From Chloroflexota bacterium (GTDB lineage: Bacteria > Chloroflexota > UBA6077 > JACCZL01): DNA of 5,221 nt. Every line of letters begins with the position of its first letter. Within the stretch, counting starts at the first letter, position 1. The stretch covers positions 1-5,221 of the forward strand of contig JACCZL010000112.1 in NCBI GenBank assembly GCA_013695975.1, in the 5' to 3' direction. Under the pieces are notes generated by a model. That model was not told the origin of the DNA and searched no databases. It saw nothing but the letters and a program-made list of their open reading frames with translations. The position numbers and the translations under genes were made by a program. Positions 1 to 5,221 of the stretch are shown here, one piece after another.

Positions 1-27
1 GAGCAGCAGGCTGCCCGAAAGGCGTGA
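1..27 (+). CDS. C-terminal end of an upstream gene, possible antitoxin (partial)
   Basis: Frame 1 is open from the window edge and reads EQQAARKA before a TGA stop at 25-27. The stop overlaps the GTG start of the PIN-domain gene in a 4-base GTGA arrangement, which is the usual coupling of an antitoxin gene followed by its toxin. Only eight residues are visible, so the family (ribbon-helix-helix, Phd/AbrB-like or other) cannot be named. The antitoxin role is inferred only from position and overlap. Confidence 0.45.
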   Translation, partial: EQQAARKA

Positions 28-524
28 TCACTGCTGTCTTGGATACCAATGTCCTGGCACCCGCCCTGCGCGGGGTCGGCAATCCGGCCAACATGCTTGG
101 CGAACTGCTGCGCCAGTGGCGTGATGGCCGCTTTCAGCTCATCGTCTCGGAGCATATCCTGAGCGAGCTGCGTCGGACGCTCGATACCGCCTACTTCAGC
201 AGGTCCCTGAGCGCCCAGGAGCGAGAGGAAGCGGTGGCACTGCTCGCGACCGAAGCCGTCCTCACCCCGCTTGCCGTCTCGGTCCGAGGTGTAGCCACAC
301 ACCCGGAAGACGACCTTATTTTGGCCGCCGCCGTCACTGTCCAAGCCGACTACCTGGTGACAGGCGATCGCAAGCTGCTCGAGCTTGGCACCTACCAGGA
401 CGTGAGGATCGTCACCCCGAGGGACTTCTTGCAGCTCCTCCAAGAGGATCAGCCAAGAGGATCAGCGGCCTTCCTAGCCCTACCCGGGTTCGCATACTAC
501 CTCAGCCATCTTGTATCTCTGTGA
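24..524 (+). CDS. PIN-domain endoribonuclease, putative VapC-like toxin (COG1569-type), with frameshift-extended C-terminus
   Basis: This 166-residue protein is a PIN-domain nuclease, a family of metal-dependent ribonucleases commonly acting as the toxin of a toxin-antitoxin pair. The first strand with the metal-binding Asp is at residues 4-10 (VLDTNVL, D7). Acidic residues E43 and E48 follow in SEHILSEL, D96/D97 in HPEDD, and D115 in the YLVTGDRKLL strand. The fold closes with IVTPRDFLQLL near residues 129-139, where this family normally ends. The GTG start is chosen because it is the only one that keeps the first strand, and it overlaps the upstream stop (GTGA), suggesting translational coupling. 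The last ~23 residues are abnormal: a 13-bp tandem duplication at 440-465 shifts the frame. With one copy, the reading would stop at TAG 475-477 and give about 146 residues. The core residues are intact, so activity may persist. The PIN assignment is secure; the toxin role is inferred. Confidence 0.88.
   Translation: MITAVLDTNVLAPALRGVGNPANMLGELLRQWRDGRFQLIVSEHILSELRRTLDTAYFSRSLSAQEREEAVALLATEAVLTPLAVSVRGVATHPEDDLILAAAVTVQADYLVTGDRKLLELGTYQDVRIVTPRDFLQLLQEDQPRGSAAFLALPGFAYYLSHLVSL
440..465 (+). repeat. Perfect 13-bp tandem duplication inside the toxin gene
   Basis: CCAAGAGGATCAG occurs twice head to tail, at 440-452 and 453-465. Because 13 is not a multiple of three, the second copy changes the reading frame downstream. 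Removing one copy gives a normal-looking end (LLQEDQRPS then TAG). It looks like a slippage-type duplication in the cell or a sequencing/assembly error. Confidence 0.9.
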
Positions 525-541
525 TAACCTGTCGCGTATGT

Positions 542-805
542 ATGTCTTCCAAGGAGCAGTCCGAGCTAGGCCCTACACCGTATCACCAAGTCGCCCGATT
601 CCCGGGCGAGAAGCCCGCGGGACGAGCCTACAACCGAGCCCAGGAAGCCATCTTCAACGCCGAGGGCCGTGACCTGTCGGCCTACCGCTTCCAGCTCAGC
701 CGTATCTGGCACGTCGCCGCCGGGGGGTGCCCTACGGGTTACATGCGCTCGAAGATCGCCGCGATGCCCTGGCCGCCGCCGATGCACATCGTGACCAGGG
801 CGTAG
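542..805 (+). CDS. Small hypothetical ORF or gene remnant, convergent with the thiolase gene
   Basis: From about 587 this frame uses strongly G/C-ending codons and reads a plausible globular segment, about residues 16-60, including the stretches RAYNRAQEAIF, LSAYRFQLSRIWHVAAGG and FPGEKPAG. I do not firmly recognise the family; the short conserved-looking core resembles small uncharacterised bacterial proteins. The ends are poor. No good Shine-Dalgarno sequence precedes the ATG at 542. The 524-586 stretch is lower in GC and reads weakly. After about 720 the frame becomes the antisense of the thiolase C-terminus, overlapping it by 67 bases. It may therefore be a fragment that lost its original start and end, or a real short gene overlapping tail to tail. 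No function is proposed. Confidence 0.33.
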   Translation: MSSKEQSELGPTPYHQVARFPGEKPAGRAYNRAQEAIFNAEGRDLSAYRFQLSRIWHVAAGGCPTGYMRSKIAAMPWPPPMHIVTRA

Positions 806-1926
806 CGACCGTCGGTCCGCTCCAGCTCGTCGAGGGCCTTGACGGTTAGGATGCAGCCGGTCGCGCCGATCGGGTGGCCCAGCGAGATCCCGCTCCCGTT
901 GGGGTTGGTCTTGTCCTCCGGTAGCCCGAGGTCGCGGACGACGGCGAGCGCCTGGGCCGCGAACGCCTCGTTGACCTCGCAGATGTCGAGATCCTCGACG
1001 CTGAGCCCGGTCTTCTCGAGCAACTTGCGCACGGCCGGGACCGGCCCGATCCCCATGAACTTCGGCTCGACCCCGGCGTGGGTGTAGCCGACCAGTCGGG
1101 CGCGCGGCTTGTAGCCGCGCTGCTCTGCCGTCTTGCGGTCCATCAGGACGACCGCGGCCGCGGCGTCGTTGATACCGGCGGCGTTGCCGGCCGTCACCGA
1201 GCCGTTCTTGTCGAAGACCGGCCGCAGCTTCGCCATCCCCTCCAGGGTCGCGTCGGTTCGGATATGCTCGTCGGCGTCGAACAGGGTGGTGCCGCTCCGC
1301 GTCTTGAGCTCGATCGGGAGGATCTGCTGCTTGAAGCGCCCCTCCTCGGTCGCGCGAGCCGCTCGGCGGTGGCTCTCTACCGCCAGGGCGTCCTGGTCTT
1401 CGCGGGAGACCTGCCACTCGCCGGCCACGTTCTCGGCGGTCATGCCCATGTGGCAGTCATCGAAGGGGTCGGTGAGCGCGCCGACCGTCGCGTCGACGAC
1501 CGTCCCGTCGTTCATCCGCTGGCCCCAGCGCATGCCCGGCAGCCAGTACTGGCCGCGGCTCATGTTCTCGGCCCCGCCAGCGACCGCGGCGTCGGCGTCG
1601 CCCAGCATGATGACCTGGGCGGCCGAGACGATCGCCTGGAGCCCGCTGCCGCACAGGCGGTTCAGCGTAAAGGCCGGCGTTTCGACCGGCAGCCCTCCTT
1701 TGACCGCCGCCACCCGACTGAGATACATGTCGTGGACGTCGGTGTGGATCACGTTGCCGAAGACGACGTGGCCGATCTCTTTCGACTCGACCTTAGCCCG
1801 GCTGACAGCCTCCCTGGTGACCAGCGCGGCCAGCTCGCTCGGCGGCTGATCCTTGAGGCTCCCGCCATACTTCCCGATCGCCGTTCGCACCCCGCTCAGC
1901 ACCACGACTTCGCGCTCGTCGCTCAT
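739..1926 (-). CDS. Thiolase, acetyl-CoA C-acetyltransferase family
   Basis: This 395-residue protein has the usual length of a cytosolic biosynthetic-type thiolase, which condenses two acetyl-CoA to acetoacetyl-CoA or runs in reverse to cleave 3-ketoacyl-CoA. The N-terminus VVVLSGVRTAIGKYGGSL (8-25) is typical. The nucleophilic Cys is C92 in NRLCGSG. NEAFA lies at 319-323, the catalytic His is H351 in GHPIGATG, and the second Cys is C381 in MCIGGGQG, so all catalytic residues are present. HMG (159-161) and MGIGP (291-295) match the short-acyl pocket region of PhaA/AtoB-type enzymes. The ATG at 1926 is chosen over the in-frame extension to 2256 because GGAGG stands six bases upstream and the homologous region begins there. 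The gene is divergent from the acyl-CoA synthetase at 2090. Acetoacetyl-CoA versus longer 3-ketoacyl substrates cannot be settled from the sequence. Confidence 0.95.
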   Translation of the reverse strand: MSDEREVVVLSGVRTAIGKYGGSLKDQPPSELAALVTREAVSRAKVESKEIGHVVFGNVIHTDVHDMYLSRVAAVKGGLPVETPAFTLNRLCGSGLQAIVSAAQVIMLGDADAAVAGGAENMSRGQYWLPGMRWGQRMNDGTVVDATVGALTDPFDDCHMGMTAENVAGEWQVSREDQDALAVESHRRAARATEEGRFKQQILPIELKTRSGTTLFDADEHIRTDATLEGMAKLRPVFDKNGSVTAGNAAGINDAAAAVVLMDRKTAEQRGYKPRARLVGYTHAGVEPKFMGIGPVPAVRKLLEKTGLSVEDLDICEVNEAFAAQALAVVRDLGLPEDKTNPNGSGISLGHPIGATGCILTVKALDELERTDGRYALVTMCIGGGQGIAAIFERM

Positions 1927-1932
1927 CTCTCG

Positions 1933-1937
1933 CCTCC
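1933..1937 (-). promoter_or_regulatory. Ribosome binding site of the thiolase gene
   Basis: On the minus strand GGAGG lies six bases before the ATG at 1926. It decides the start against the upstream in-frame extension, which has no recognisable thiolase sequence. Confidence 0.8.
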
Positions 1938-2075
1938 ACTCCGAGTCCGGCAATACTGGCCCGAACGAGGCGTGGGGCGCCCCGCGTCGAGCCGTGGGCA
2001 TCCATCCTGGTCGACATGCTATCACAACCCCTACCATGGGGCCGACCCGTCGACAGAACGCTCCCCGTGCCACGC

Positions 2076-2082
2076 AGGAGGT
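2076..2082 (+). promoter_or_regulatory. Ribosome binding site of the first acyl-CoA synthetase gene
   Basis: AGGAGGT, a perfect Shine-Dalgarno match, stands seven bases before the ATG at 2090. It fixes that start against the longer in-frame reading from 1853, whose first 79 residues are the antisense of the thiolase 5' end plus intergenic DNA. Confidence 0.85.
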
Positions 2083-2089
2083 ACCCGCA

Positions 2090-4003
2090 ATGGAGCTGGT
2101 CAATCCCATTGTCCGCCGTTGGTGCCGCGAGGCCGCCGAGGACCCGGACACGTTCTGGGCCCGTGCCGCCGAAAAGCTGCCCTGGTTCCGGCCCTGGGAT
2201 CGCGTCTTCGAGTGGGAGCCGCCCGCCTTCCGCTGGTACGTCGGGGGCCGCACCAACCTGGCCTACAACTGCCTCGACCGCCACGTCGCGGCCGGACGCG
2301 GAGGCCAGACCGCCCTGATCTACGTCACGGAGCGGGGCGAGCGTCGCCTCTTCACCTACGCCCAGTTACGCCACGAGGTCGAGCGCGTCGCCGCCGCCCT
2401 CCGCGGCATGGGTATCCAGAAGGGCGATCGGATCACGATCTACATGCCGATCTGCCCCGAGGCGATCATGGTGATGCTAGCCGCCGCCCGCATCGGCGCG
2501 ATCCACTCGGTGGTTTTCGCCGGCTTCGGGGCCGGTGCCCTGGCCGATCGCATCAAGGCGCTCGGCTCCCGCCTCCTCTTCATCAGCGATGTCACCTATC
2601 GCAAGGGCGGCGACGTCCCGCTCAAAGGGATCGTCGACGACGCGCTCGCGCTGGACGTCGCCAGCATCGAGCAGGTGATCGTCCTCTCGCGTGGCAAGGA
2701 GCCCGCGTCGATGACGGCCGGCCGCGACATCTCCTGGGCGGAGTTCCTCGAGCGCGGTAAGGGCGGGGACGGGTCCCACGTCGAGCTGGAGGCGAACGAG
2801 CCGGCCTACATCCTGGCCACCTCGGGTACGACCGCGAAGCCCAAGCAGGTGGTCCACACCCAGGGCGGCTACCAGGTCTTCATCCACAGCATGGCGACCT
2901 GGGTGTTCGGGATGAAGCCGGAGGACGTCTGGTGGTCGACCTCGGACATCGGTTGGGTCGTCGGCCACAGCTACATCGTGTACGCCCCCCTCCTCCGCGG
3001 CTGCGCGACGATCGCCTATGAGGGCTCCATCGACCACCCCAGCCCCGAGACGATCTGGCAGGTGATCGAGGAGTTCGGAGTGACCGCGGTCTTCACCTCG
3101 CCGACCGCGGTCCGCCTGCTGATGCGGTCCGGCGAGGAGCGGGTCCGCGGCTACGATCTCTCCTGCCTGGACCGCGTCTTCTGCGCCGGCGAGGTTCTCA
3201 ATCCGCCGGCCTGGGAGTGGCTCCAGAAAAAGGTCTTCGACGACCGCATCCCGGTCATCGACCACATGTGGCAGACCGAGACTGGTGGGCCGATCTTCGG
3301 CAACCCCTACGGCCTGGCGATCTTGCCGATCAAGCCGGGCTCGTCCGGCATCCCCCTGCCCGGCATCGACGCCACGATCGTCACGCCGGAGGGCGAGCCT
3401 TGCGGCCCCGGCGAGAAGGGGATCATGGCCATCAAGCGGCCCTTCCCCGGCCTGACGGCCTCGCTCTGGGGCGAGCCAGAGCGCTACCGAAAGGACTACT
3501 GGGAGCGCATCCCGAACCTTCCCTACTACTCGACCGGCGACTCGGCCCACATCGACGAGGACGGCTACGTCTGGTTCGCCGGGCGGGCCGACGAGATCAT
3601 CAAGATCGCCGCCCACCGGCTCGGGACGATCGAGGTCGAGACGGCCTTCTTGCGCCATCCGGCCGTGGCCGAGGCCGGGGTCACCGGCCGTCCGGACGAG
3701 CTACGTGGCGAGGTGATCTCCGCCTTCGTCGTCCTCAAAGACGGCCATCAGCAGACCGACGAGCTGCGCAAGGAGCTGCTCGCCACCGTCCGCCAGGAGC
3801 TGGGGCCGGTCGCGGTCATCGGCGAGCTCAACGTCGTCAAGGGCCTGCCCAAGACCCGCAGCGGCAAGATCATGCGCCGCGTCCTCAAGGCGGTCACCCT
3901 CGACCGCGACCCCGGCGACGTCACCACCATCGAGGACGAAGGCTCCGTCGAGGACGCCCGCCAGGCCTGGGAGGAGATGAAACAGGCGGTCCGCTCGACG
4001 TAA
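2090..4003 (+). CDS. AMP-forming short-chain acyl-CoA synthetase, divergent acetyl-CoA synthetase paralog
   Basis: This 637-residue enzyme of the ANL superfamily should activate a short carboxylate with ATP to an acyl-AMP and then to acyl-CoA in the cytosol. An ACAS_N-like segment spans about 8-66. The ATP loop is at 243-253, the A5 motif MWQTETGG at 393-400, and the ribose-binding Asp D484 lies in STGD. R499 and hinge D501 lie in GRADEIIK, R510 in HRLGT, and the adenylation Lys is K593 in PKTRSGKIMRR, a motif that Pat-type acetyltransferases modify in Acs. Several positions differ from Acs. The loop reads ATSGTTAKPKQ instead of YTSGTTGKPKG. Pocket residues aligned to Salmonella T311 and V386 are V291 and A366, while W394 (W414) is kept. 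The CoA-side glycine (G524) is A508. Retained Trp argues for a C2-C4 acid; propionate or another small acid is possible. The family call is sure; the substrate is not. Confidence 0.93.
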   Translation: MELVNPIVRRWCREAAEDPDTFWARAAEKLPWFRPWDRVFEWEPPAFRWYVGGRTNLAYNCLDRHVAAGRGGQTALIYVTERGERRLFTYAQLRHEVERVAAALRGMGIQKGDRITIYMPICPEAIMVMLAAARIGAIHSVVFAGFGAGALADRIKALGSRLLFISDVTYRKGGDVPLKGIVDDALALDVASIEQVIVLSRGKEPASMTAGRDISWAEFLERGKGGDGSHVELEANEPAYILATSGTTAKPKQVVHTQGGYQVFIHSMATWVFGMKPEDVWWSTSDIGWVVGHSYIVYAPLLRGCATIAYEGSIDHPSPETIWQVIEEFGVTAVFTSPTAVRLLMRSGEERVRGYDLSCLDRVFCAGEVLNPPAWEWLQKKVFDDRIPVIDHMWQTETGGPIFGNPYGLAILPIKPGSSGIPLPGIDATIVTPEGEPCGPGEKGIMAIKRPFPGLTASLWGEPERYRKDYWERIPNLPYYSTGDSAHIDEDGYVWFAGRADEIIKIAAHRLGTIEVETAFLRHPAVAEAGVTGRPDELRGEVISAFVVLKDGHQQTDELRKELLATVRQELGPVAVIGELNVVKGLPKTRSGKIMRRVLKAVTLDRDPGDVTTIEDEGSVEDARQAWEEMKQAVRST

Positions 4004-4038
4004 ACTAAGCTAGCGGCTATCAGCGTGCAAGCCCGACC

Positions 4039-4066
4039 GTAGGGGCGGTTCGCGAACCGCCCCTAC
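4039..4066. repeat. Perfect 28-bp palindrome, REP-like interspersed repeat
   Basis: GTAGGGGCGGTTCG is followed directly by its exact reverse complement, giving a 14-bp stem with no spacer. Symmetry ends at the flanking C4038 and A4067. No T-run follows on either strand, so it is a poor intrinsic terminator. Its form resembles the short GTAGGGGCGG-type palindromes scattered between genes in several bacterial groups. I infer a repeat or mRNA-stabilising element; copy number cannot be seen from one window. Confidence 0.75.
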
Positions 4067-4084
4067 ACCGGCGCCGAGACCGTT

Positions 4085-4116
4085 GGCGGATGCCGGAACT
4101 GCCACACCGGTCCGCC
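4085..4116 (+). other. Possible hairpin in the leader of the second acyl-CoA synthetase gene
   Basis: GGCGGA (4085-4090) pairs with TCCGCC (4111-4116), and CCGG (4093-4096) with CCGG (4107-4110), with a two-base bulge and a ten-base loop. In GC-rich DNA such pairing arises readily by chance, and no known riboswitch is recognised. Confidence 0.3.
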
Positions 4117-4153
4117 GCTGACACCTGATAAGCTGCAAGCTCGCGAGACCACG

Positions 4154-4160
4154 AGGAGGT
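4154..4160 (+). promoter_or_regulatory. Ribosome binding site of the second acyl-CoA synthetase gene
   Basis: AGGAGGT lies ten bases before the ATG at 4171. A second purine stretch, GGAAGGA (4161-4167), follows. The spacing is slightly long but acceptable, and no better start is near. Confidence 0.75.
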
Positions 4161-4170
4161 GGAAGGATCC

Positions 4171-5221
4171 ATGACCACGGATATGCAAGGGCAGATCGAG
4201 GTCCTGCTCAAGGAGGACCGCGTCTACGAACCGTCCCCGGAGTTCCGCGCCCAGGCCAACGTCTCCGATCCGGGGATTTACGATCGGGCGCGCCAGGACC
4301 CGGAGGGGTTCTGGGCGGAGCAGGCCGAGAACATCGATTGGATCAAGCCGTATGACCGGGTCCTGGAGTGGGAGGTCCCCTGGGCCAAGTGGTTCGTCGG
4401 CGGCCAGCTCAACGCTTCGGCGAACTGCGTCGACCGCCACCTGGAGACCGAGCGTCGCACCAAGCCGGCGATCGTCTTCGAGGGCGAGCCCGGCGACACC
4501 AGGACGCTGACCTACGAGGATCTCTATCGCGAAGTCAATCGCGCCGCCGCCGCCCTCAAGCGCCACGGCGTCCAGAAGGGTGACCGCGTCGCGATCTACA
4601 TGGGCATGATCCCGGAGCTGCCGATCGCGATGCTCGCCTGCGCTCGGATCGGCGCCCCCCACACCGTCATCTTCGGCGGCTTCAGCGCGGAGTCGATCGC
4701 CGACCGCGTCAACGACTCCGGGGCCAAGCTCATGATCACCGCCGATGGCACCTACCGACGCGGCAGCAAGTTCGCCTTGAAGCCGCTGGTCGACCGTGCC
4801 CTCGAGACCAGTCCGACCGTCGAGAAGGTGCTCGTGGTCAACCGCACCGACCAGCCCGACGTAAAGATGCAGGACGGCCGGGACTCCTGGTGGGACGAAG
4901 AGCTCGAGAAGTCTGGAACCGACATCGTCGAGCCGGCGCCGCTCGACAGCGAGCACCCACTTTACATCCTCTACACCTCCGGCACGACCGGCAAGCCCAA
5001 GGGCATGCTCCACACCACCGGCGGCTATCTCGTTGGGACCTCGACGACCCATCGGATGATCTTCGACCTGAAAGAGAACGATGTCTTCTGGTGTACGGCC
5101 GACATCGGCTGGGTGACCGGCCACTCTTACATCGTCTACGGCCCGCTGGCCAACGGCGCGACCTGCGTCATGTACGAGGGGACGCCCGACTACCCGGACA
5201 AGGACCGCTTCTGGGCCCTCG
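4171..5221 (+). CDS. acs: Acetyl-CoA synthetase (acetate--CoA ligase, AMP-forming), 3' end beyond window
   Basis: The first 350 residues of a protein expected to be about 650 long are present; the frame is still open at the window edge. It converts acetate, ATP and CoA to acetyl-CoA, AMP and pyrophosphate in the cytosol. An ACAS_N-like region spans about 37-95 (GFWAEQAENIDWIKPYDRV). The Acs core follows with AIYMGMIPELPIAMLACARIG at 141-161 and GTYRRGSK at 193-200, in the region of the CoA-binding arginines. The ATP loop is the textbook YTSGTTGKPKG (268-278). ADIGWVTGHSY (310-320) supplies canonical pocket residues V315 and T316, equivalent to Salmonella V310/T311. The catalytic Lys and the pocket Trp lie beyond the window. 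It sits 167 bases behind the divergent paralog on the same strand, and the two share VGG...N...NC.DRH near their N-termini, consistent with old tandem duplication. I am confident of the assignment; acetate preference is inferred from the pocket. Confidence 0.95.
   Translation, partial: MTTDMQGQIEVLLKEDRVYEPSPEFRAQANVSDPGIYDRARQDPEGFWAEQAENIDWIKPYDRVLEWEVPWAKWFVGGQLNASANCVDRHLETERRTKPAIVFEGEPGDTRTLTYEDLYREVNRAAAALKRHGVQKGDRVAIYMGMIPELPIAMLACARIGAPHTVIFGGFSAESIADRVNDSGAKLMITADGTYRRGSKFALKPLVDRALETSPTVEKVLVVNRTDQPDVKMQDGRDSWWDEELEKSGTDIVEPAPLDSEHPLYILYTSGTTGKPKGMLHTTGGYLVGTSTTHRMIFDLKENDVFWCTADIGWVTGHSYIVYGPLANGATCVMYEGTPDYPDKDRFWAL

Larger units (their letters stand above)
1927..2089. promoter_or_regulatory. 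Divergent intergenic region between thiolase and acyl-CoA synthetase genes
   Basis: These 163 bases must hold the 5' signals of both divergent genes. Both ribosome binding sites are clear. I see no convincing -35/-10 pair on either strand. Two GTCGACA copies (2010-2016 and 2049-2055) and a short CCCC/GGGG inverted pair (2028-2031 and 2038-2041) lie near the middle. They could belong to a shared operator but are too short to be persuasive. Confidence 0.45.
4004..4170 (+). other. Spacer between the two acyl-CoA synthetase genes
   Basis: These 167 bases separate the tandem paralogs. They contain a perfect 28-bp palindrome, a weaker hairpin and a strong ribosome binding site. No T-run follows either hairpin, so no intrinsic terminator is evident, and I see no convincing promoter. 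The two genes may be co-transcribed or separately expressed. Confidence 0.6.

Noticed and set aside
480..600. tRNA-like GGGTTCG string and nearby lower-GC stretch
   Set aside because: No cloverleaf can be assembled around it, and the string lies inside the extended toxin frame.
1853..2089. N-terminal extension of the first synthetase frame by 79 residues
   Set aside because: It is antisense to the thiolase start and intergenic DNA, and AGGAGGT stands seven bases before the ATG at 2090.
1927..2256. N-terminal extension of the thiolase frame by 110 residues
   Set aside because: The extension has no thiolase homology, overlaps the divergent gene, and a GGAGG site directly precedes the ATG at 1926.
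1078..2760. Long + strand open frame of 560 codons opposite the thiolase and through the synthetase start
   Set aside because: It is antisense to the thiolase and then out of frame with the synthetase. The translation is Arg/Pro/His-rich low-complexity, typical of shadow frames in high-GC DNA.
2477..3658. Minus-strand open frame of 393 codons opposite the first synthetase
   Set aside because: It is the same kind of antisense shadow: Asp/Arg/Val/Gly-rich sequence without recognisable domains.
4039..4066. Palindrome as a rho-independent terminator
   Set aside because: The stem has no loop and no T-run follows on either strand.
4063..5124. Minus-strand open frame of 353 codons opposite the second acetyl-CoA synthetase
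   Set aside because: It mirrors a clearly homologous gene in the codon register that leaves few stops in high-GC genes, and it shows no family motif.

Overview
The window is GC-rich with strongly GC3-biased codons and reads as bacterial. I lean weakly towards a Chloroflexota/Thermomicrobia-like or other high-GC lineage. The basis is general codon use, the style of the acetyl-CoA synthetase proteins and a 28-bp GTAGGGGCGG-type palindrome that I associate with interspersed repeats in such genomes. The sequence alone does not prove this taxonomy.

Layout. (1) Positions 1-524 hold the last codons of an upstream gene and an overlapping PIN-domain ribonuclease gene on the + strand. The GTGA overlap is typical of a toxin-antitoxin pair. 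The toxin's 3' end carries a perfect 13-bp tandem duplication that shifts the frame and lengthens the C-terminus. (2) Positions 525-738 hold no confident gene, only a high-GC3 open frame (542-805) that may be a small hypothetical protein or a remnant, running into the 3' end of the next gene. (3) Positions 739-1926, minus strand, encode a complete 395-residue thiolase (acetyl-CoA C-acetyltransferase family). (4) A 163-bp divergent intergenic region separates it from (5) 2090-4003, a complete 637-residue acyl-CoA synthetase of the acetyl-CoA synthetase (Acs) family with non-canonical motifs. (6) A 167-bp spacer carries the perfect palindrome and a weaker hairpin. (7) Positions 4171-5221 hold the first 350 codons of a second, canonical acetyl-CoA synthetase, cut by the window end.

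Taken together, the right-hand 4.5 kb is a short-chain acyl-CoA module: two AMP-forming ligases that make acetyl-CoA or a similar short acyl-CoA, and a thiolase that condenses or cleaves such units. The two ligases are tandem paralogs, but the first departs from the family consensus in the ATP loop, the acyl pocket and the CoA-side glycine, so it probably has a different substrate. The left end is an accessory toxin-antitoxin remnant. I see no CRISPR array, RNA gene, insertion sequence or clearly novel system. The most unusual items are the duplication in the toxin gene, the divergent Acs paralog and the palindrome.
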